From the NCBI GenBank assembly GCA_965247475.1, contig OZ252016.1, forward strand, positions 1,860,001 to 1,924,000: 64,000 bases of DNA, given 5' to 3'. The translations under genes and the position numbers were made by a program. The stretch is from G965247475 sp965247475 (GTDB taxonomy: Bacteria; Chloroflexota; UBA11872). The notes under the pieces were generated by a model. It ran no database searches. It was not told the origin of the DNA and was given only the letters and a program-made list of their open reading frames with translations. Below are positions 59,906 to 64,000 of the stretch, in pieces (within the stretch, counting starts at the first letter, position 1; the number at the start of each line of letters is the position of its first letter).

Positions 59906-59935
59906 GGGACATCCCGACCTGAAGGCCGGGCCACC
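59906..59935. repeat. Dispersed 30-base hairpin repeat, copy 2
   Basis: GGGACATCCCGACCTGAAGG then CCGGGCCACC, matching 12730-12759 at 28 of 30 positions, with a CCCGACC / GGCCGGG hairpin core. It lies 10 bases before the convergent end of the next gene, so it may terminate transcription. Confidence 0.6.
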
Positions 59936-59944
59936 GGGCGCCAG

Positions 59945-62900
59945 CTACGGATCGATGGCGACGATGCCGCTGAGGGGCCGGTAGCGGATGGCATTGGGCG
60001 TGACGTGGAACTCGACCAGCGGGATCACGCGCATGATGTCCAGGTCGCCGGTGACGGGGTTGGATCCGGCGACGGTCAGCGCGAGCTGATACGCGCCCGG
60101 CGGCGGCGCACCGCGCAAGCCCACGCCCGGCTCGTCGTCGATCGTGAGCCGTCCGGCATCGAACCTCAGCGCGGACATCTGAAGTTCGGGCGCGAGCAGG
60201 ATGGGGCCTTCCCACCAGGTGACCGATGCCTGGCCGTGCGGATCGGCGGGGGCCGTTCCGCTGGGGTCGGTGCGATAGACCCGTAGCTCGGTCCCGACAT
60301 CGAACGGAATCCCGCCGGCGTTGGCGTACCAGAGGTTGATCGCGGCCTCGCTGCCGTCGAGGCCGACGTCATAGGCCAGCGCGGCGGACTGCGTGAGATC
60401 ACGTCCGGCGGTTCCGGGGGCGGCGGAGCGCATCTGAACAAACGGGGGGATCGGTGCGTTCGCGGCGGCAACGGCGATTCGCTCGCACGCCACCCCTGGC
60501 ACGGTCAGCTCGTGCACGTGGCCGTCGAGCTCGAGCCCGACGCCGCCGGCGACGATCTGTCCTCCGACGGGGCCGACGACCCGTAGCTGGACGGCTTCGC
60601 CGGGCCGTTCACCGCAGACCGCGATCACATCGTCGGGCGGCGTGGCGGCCTCCGGCGCGGCGCGCCACACGCGCGACCAGGCGTCGCGCGTATCGAACGC
60701 CTCCAGACCGTAGCCGCGCCAGACGGCGTCTCCACGGTCCAGCCCGAACTTGGCCGGCAGGACCGACGCGGGGAAGATGCCCAGCCCCTCGGGATCGTCG
60801 CTGGGCCAGGGCCGGTACCTGGGATCGACGCGCGCGCGGGTGATGCGGATGTCGGGGCCTTGGGGCAGGTGGACATCCATCAGCGTCAGCAGGATGCGCT
60901 CGCGCTCCTGCTTGGACAGCGCGCCGCTGACCCAGATCGATTCCGCCCTTGCGCCGATCCCGGCCAGCGCCGCAAAGCTCGAGGGATCCGGGTCGGGGAC
61001 GCCGGCGCCCGCGGCGATCTCGTAGATCCGGTGGCCGCTGGCGGCGTCGCCTTCGAACGCCTGGACGAGCCGGAATTGAGCTGGATCGGCGAGCGCGCGG
61101 CGCGCATCCGCATGCAGATCGGCCTCGACGCCCGGCGTCAGGTGCAGATGAGTGACATTGAGCCGATCGAGCTGGTCGCGGTTGAGGAACCGCAGCGCGT
61201 CCAGATAGGCGGGGGTCGCCAGTTCGTCAAACGCCGCCATCTCAGGCGGAGACGTGGGCGCCGGACGGCCGGTGGCCGCGGCCAGCACGGGCGCATGCGG
61301 CGTGAGCACGCGTGCGTCGCCCGGGAGGTTCTCCCGCATCCACGCATACGCGGGCCAGTTCGAACGCAACTCGGCGGCGAAGCCGGTCGGGTTGAGGACT
61401 CGGTTCCCGGGATCGTGCACGCGCGGATAGCCGAGGTCCCAGCCCTGGGCCGCGATGGCGGCGCCGGATACGCCCCGCGGCAGACCGGTCGGGATCAGGA
61501 CCAGGACCAGCACCACGACCTGCAGCGCCGCGCTCGCGTAGGTGGGAAGCCGCGCGATCCAGATCCCGATGGAGGCGAGACCGGCGACCACCATGAGCAG
61601 GAACGCAAGCTCGACGAACCGCGCGTCGAGCTTGGGGAGCCCGGTGGTCACGAGGTTGACGAGGACCACTGCGGCGGTGGCCGCCAGCGTGAGATATCCG
61701 AGCGCCCGCGAGCGAGTCTCGGCCGCCGTGAACGCGGCGACCACCAGCAGCAGCGGCAGACCCAGCTTGACGGATGCGGGACCGGCAGCGGCGATCAGGG
61801 GCCGGATCGCGCTCGGCTCGATCTCCGGCGCGAATTGCGCGAGGCCGGTCGTGCCCCCGCGGCCGAACAGGGCATCGGTCATGCCGCCGCCCGCGAGGAT
61901 CACCAGCAGAGCGGCGCCCGCGAAGAGCGCGGCCGTCACCCGACGTTCGCGCCCTTTCGCGCGCCAGAGGAGAACCGCGGCGGTCGGCACGACGGCGATC
62001 CACCCGATCAGGAAGAGCGACGATTCGACCAGCGGAAGCAGTCCGGCGCCGATCGCGAACAGCGCCACGTGCCGACGCCGAGATCCGGCGTTCAGCGCGG
62101 CCGCCATCACGACCATCAGCGAGAGCCCGAGCGCGAACTGCGGCCAGTTGATCAGCATGGAGCCGACGCGCTTGAGGGCGTGCGCCGACTCAGGCACGCC
62201 CAGGCGCGCGATCGCCTCCCCGAACCCGTCGCCGGCGGCGGGCTCGGACATCACCTGCGGAAGGCCGACGACGAGCGATCCGTCCAGCAGCAGCGCGGAC
62301 AGCGCCGCGCCCAGCGCGATCAACCGCGGCGCGCCGAGGTCCCACACGAGGCCGGCCGCCACCAGCGCGAACGTGACGAGCAGGAACGACCCGAGCAGGT
62401 AATAGATCGTCCACGGCGGCGCCGCGGCCACGTTCATGACCGTGGCGGCGATCAGATCGAGGCCGTAGTGGTAGCCGGGGCCAACGTCCGGCGCGTAGGG
62501 CGAGACCGGTGGGAAGAACCCGTTCGCGATGGTCCCGGCGAGCGGCAGGTGCCAGACCTCGTCCACCCAGAGGGTCTGGGTACGGTTGCCGAGGATGAAC
62601 AGATAGAGGGCAACCGACCCGGCCAGCACGGCCGCGGCACCCACCCGCGGCGCCCGGCGCAGCGACCCGAAGTTGCGCGTGCGCCATGCGAGCGCAATCG
62701 CGAGGGCGGACGCGAGGACAAGGCCCAGCCAGCTGCCGAGCGGCCCGCGGACGGCCCACGACACGAGATTGGCGACGAGCAGCAGCCACAAGAAGCCGAT
62801 GGCGGGCGCGTAGAACGGCCAGACCAGACGCGGGCGGCCGCCGAACAGCACCCGCGAGATCGGCAGGCCGGTGGCGGCGATCCAGCCGATCAGGAGCAGA

Positions 62901-62947
62901 ACGCGGACAATCGCGGGCCAGACCGGGTCCGCCGGGTTCAGGGTCAA
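59945..62947 (-). CDS. Large polytopic membrane protein (GT-C-like)
   Basis: A 1000-residue protein. The N-terminal half (about 1-490) has some twelve hydrophobic segments. The first large loop contains TLWVDEVWHLPLAGTIANGF and VGPGYHYGLDLIAA; an acidic pair after the early segments and a following YHYG recall GT-C glycosyltransferases and related lipid-linked-sugar enzymes. The C-terminal half (about 500-1000) is soluble and extracytoplasmic, with MRENLPGDARVLTPHAPVLA (a DUF-type fold common in such proteins) and a beta-rich end. No glycosyltransferase class is certain. The stand-alone gene gives no pathway clue. Confidence 0.65.
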   Translation of the reverse strand: MTLNPADPVWPAIVRVLLLIGWIAATGLPISRVLFGGRPRLVWPFYAPAIGFLWLLLVANLVSWAVRGPLGSWLGLVLASALAIALAWRTRNFGSLRRAPRVGAAAVLAGSVALYLFILGNRTQTLWVDEVWHLPLAGTIANGFFPPVSPYAPDVGPGYHYGLDLIAATVMNVAAAPPWTIYYLLGSFLLVTFALVAAGLVWDLGAPRLIALGAALSALLLDGSLVVGLPQVMSEPAAGDGFGEAIARLGVPESAHALKRVGSMLINWPQFALGLSLMVVMAAALNAGSRRRHVALFAIGAGLLPLVESSLFLIGWIAVVPTAAVLLWRAKGRERRVTAALFAGAALLVILAGGGMTDALFGRGGTTGLAQFAPEIEPSAIRPLIAAAGPASVKLGLPLLLVVAAFTAAETRSRALGYLTLAATAAVVLVNLVTTGLPKLDARFVELAFLLMVVAGLASIGIWIARLPTYASAALQVVVLVLVLIPTGLPRGVSGAAIAAQGWDLGYPRVHDPGNRVLNPTGFAAELRSNWPAYAWMRENLPGDARVLTPHAPVLAAATGRPAPTSPPEMAAFDELATPAYLDALRFLNRDQLDRLNVTHLHLTPGVEADLHADARRALADPAQFRLVQAFEGDAASGHRIYEIAAGAGVPDPDPSSFAALAGIGARAESIWVSGALSKQERERILLTLMDVHLPQGPDIRITRARVDPRYRPWPSDDPEGLGIFPASVLPAKFGLDRGDAVWRGYGLEAFDTRDAWSRVWRAAPEAATPPDDVIAVCGERPGEAVQLRVVGPVGGQIVAGGVGLELDGHVHELTVPGVACERIAVAAANAPIPPFVQMRSAAPGTAGRDLTQSAALAYDVGLDGSEAAINLWYANAGGIPFDVGTELRVYRTDPSGTAPADPHGQASVTWWEGPILLAPELQMSALRFDAGRLTIDDEPGVGLRGAPPPGAYQLALTVAGSNPVTGDLDIMRVIPLVEFHVTPNAIRYRPLSGIVAIDP

Positions 62948-63132
62948 CGCGGCGCGCGCCTCAGGTACGGCTCACGCGGGGCGCGCCGGGAGACTCGTGA
63001 GGTTCCAGCCGCCGAGGTCGAACGCACCCCAAACCTGGACGAGGGCAGATTCCGAGCGACGCCAGGATGGCATAGCGCAGCGCCCATCCAGGAGAAGCGG
63101 CGGGCGCCGACGTCGGAAGCGGGCGGCTGGGG

Positions 63133-64000
63133 CTACGGGACCCCGTAGCGCTCGAGGACATCCTCGTTGATCGTGATCCCCAAGCCGGGGGCGTCCGGCA
63201 CGTGGACATAGCCATCCACAAGCTCCAACCGCTCGTGGGTGAGCTCGTTGCGCAGCGGTGAGTCGGTCACCGCGTACTCGAGCACCTCAGCCTGGGGCAC
63301 GATCGCGAGGACGTGCAGCGAGGCCGCCAGCGAGACACCGGTCTGGAAGGTGTGGTTCACGATCCCGACGTGGCGCCGCGCCGCGAGGCGGCCGATCTCG
63401 ACCATCAGCGAGATGCCACAGCGACCGGGATCGGGCTGCACCCAGTCCAATCCTCCTTCGACGATGAAGCGCTCGAAGTCTTCGTAGCGGGACTCGCGCT
63501 CGGCGCCGGCGATCGGGATGGGGCTGCGAGCGGTGAGCTTAGCGTAGCCCGCGACGTCGTCGGGACCCAACGGCTCCTCGAGCCAGAACGGATCGAATTC
63601 GGTGAACTGGTGCGCGCGCCGGAGGGCCGTCCGCCAGTTCCAGGGCTGACCGGCATCGATCATCAGATCGAGCGCATCGCCGATCCCGCGGCGCGCCGCG
63701 CGCACGTGCGCGATGTCGCCGGCCTCGCTCTGCCCCATCGGCCCCCAGCCGAACTTCGCCGCCGTGAAGCCGAGGTCGGGGAGACCGGCCGCGAGCTCGT
63801 AGGTCTGCTCCGGCGTATCACGAAACAGCACGGAGGCGTAGGCGCGCAGCCTGGTACGCCGTCCCGCACCGAACAGGCGATGAATCGGGGCGTCGTAGGC
63901 CTTGCCGGCGATGTCCCAGAGCGCAACGTTGGCGCCGGCCATCGCGTGAGCGCCCACGCCCGTCTGCGAGTGATAGGCGGCGACCGCGGCCATGCGCTCC
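63133..64000 (-). CDS. Enolase-superfamily protein E (5' end outside window)
   Basis: The C-terminal 289 residues or so of another mandelate racemase-like enzyme; the frame is open to the window edge. HAMAGANVALWDIAGKAYDA is the usual end of the capping domain and barrel start. The Lys is in FTAAKFGWGPMGQSEAGD (K-x-x-W, not K-x-K), then LMIDAGQPWNWRTAL, FWLEEPLGPDDVAGY, IAGAERESRYEDFE (third ligand Glu) and the late His in IVNHTFQTGVSLAAS. The set fits the mandelate racemase subgroup with a divergent second lysine. Substrate unknown. Confidence 0.85.
   Translation of the reverse strand, partial: ERMAAVAAYHSQTGVGAHAMAGANVALWDIAGKAYDAPIHRLFGAGRRTRLRAYASVLFRDTPEQTYELAAGLPDLGFTAAKFGWGPMGQSEAGDIAHVRAARRGIGDALDLMIDAGQPWNWRTALRRAHQFTEFDPFWLEEPLGPDDVAGYAKLTARSPIPIAGAERESRYEDFERFIVEGGLDWVQPDPGRCGISLMVEIGRLAARRHVGIVNHTFQTGVSLAASLHVLAIVPQAEVLEYAVTDSPLRNELTHERLELVDGYVHVPDAPGLGITINEDVLERYGVP

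Noticed and set aside
60860..63148. A 762-codon plus-strand frame opposite the large membrane protein
   Set aside because: Composition is Arg/Gln/Asp-rich and domain-free, while the minus strand has regular membrane segments.

Overview
The window is GC-rich bacterial chromosome, densely coded on both strands, with no rRNA or tRNA that I could find. The best guess is a Chloroflexota lineage of the SAR202/Dehalococcoidia type. Five different enolase-superfamily (mandelate racemase-like) genes sit in 64 kb, together with a phytanoyl-CoA dioxygenase-like gene, a creatininase-like gene, a cyclase-family gene, an amidase and an HpcH/HpaI-type aldolase. That catabolic expansion is characteristic of the group, but the assignment is inference.

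Left part (1-9 kb): the C-terminal half of LexA, a TPR protein, DNA polymerase IV, and a SbcD/SbcC-like (YhaO/YhaN-like) pair that has apparently lost its catalytic motifs. A small membrane protein and a methyltransferase follow in an overlapping string. From 9 to 12.6 kb are a GNAT, an aminotransferase, and a small protein coupled to a PhyH-type dioxygenase.

Middle (12.8-35 kb, mostly minus strand): a housekeeping block of darA, tmk, a SpoIIIAA/Ycf45-like ATPase, a GNAT-like protein and pdxT-pdxS; a response regulator with a multi-GAF histidine kinase; a thiamine-precursor ABC operon (thiamine-binding YkoF/DUF77 protein, ThiX, ThiY, ThiZ) behind a TPP riboswitch and terminator; thiamine pyrophosphokinase; an enolase-superfamily gene; a DHH phosphoesterase; an A-type Fe-S carrier with a 6 x 25-residue N-terminal repeat; then murE, a FemAB-like gene, menG/ubiE, a galactonate dehydratase-like gene and a TSUP exporter. 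The vitamin genes serve B6 and B1 supply; murE and FemAB serve the cell wall.

Plastic region (36-46 kb): an SDR gene and a small membrane protein are followed by three broken genes in a row (FNT transporter, PutP-like symporter, PNPOx-like), two toxin-antitoxin loci with CTAG-rich candidate operators, an amidase and an aldolase.

Right part (46-64 kb): sugar-acid and lactam-type catabolism (rhamnonate dehydratase-like, aldo/keto reductase, creatininase-like, cupin, cyclase, two more enolase-superfamily genes), two lipoproteins, two genes with single-base frameshifts, and an AT-richer island at 57.8-59.7 kb. That island carries an unusual reverse transcriptase (motif A TDTTNFFDSI, catalytic RWMDD) interrupted by one in-frame TAG. 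A 1000-residue polytopic membrane protein and a fifth, partial enolase-superfamily gene close the window. The reverse transcriptase and the catalytically degenerate SbcCD-like pair are the two best candidates for undescribed systems.
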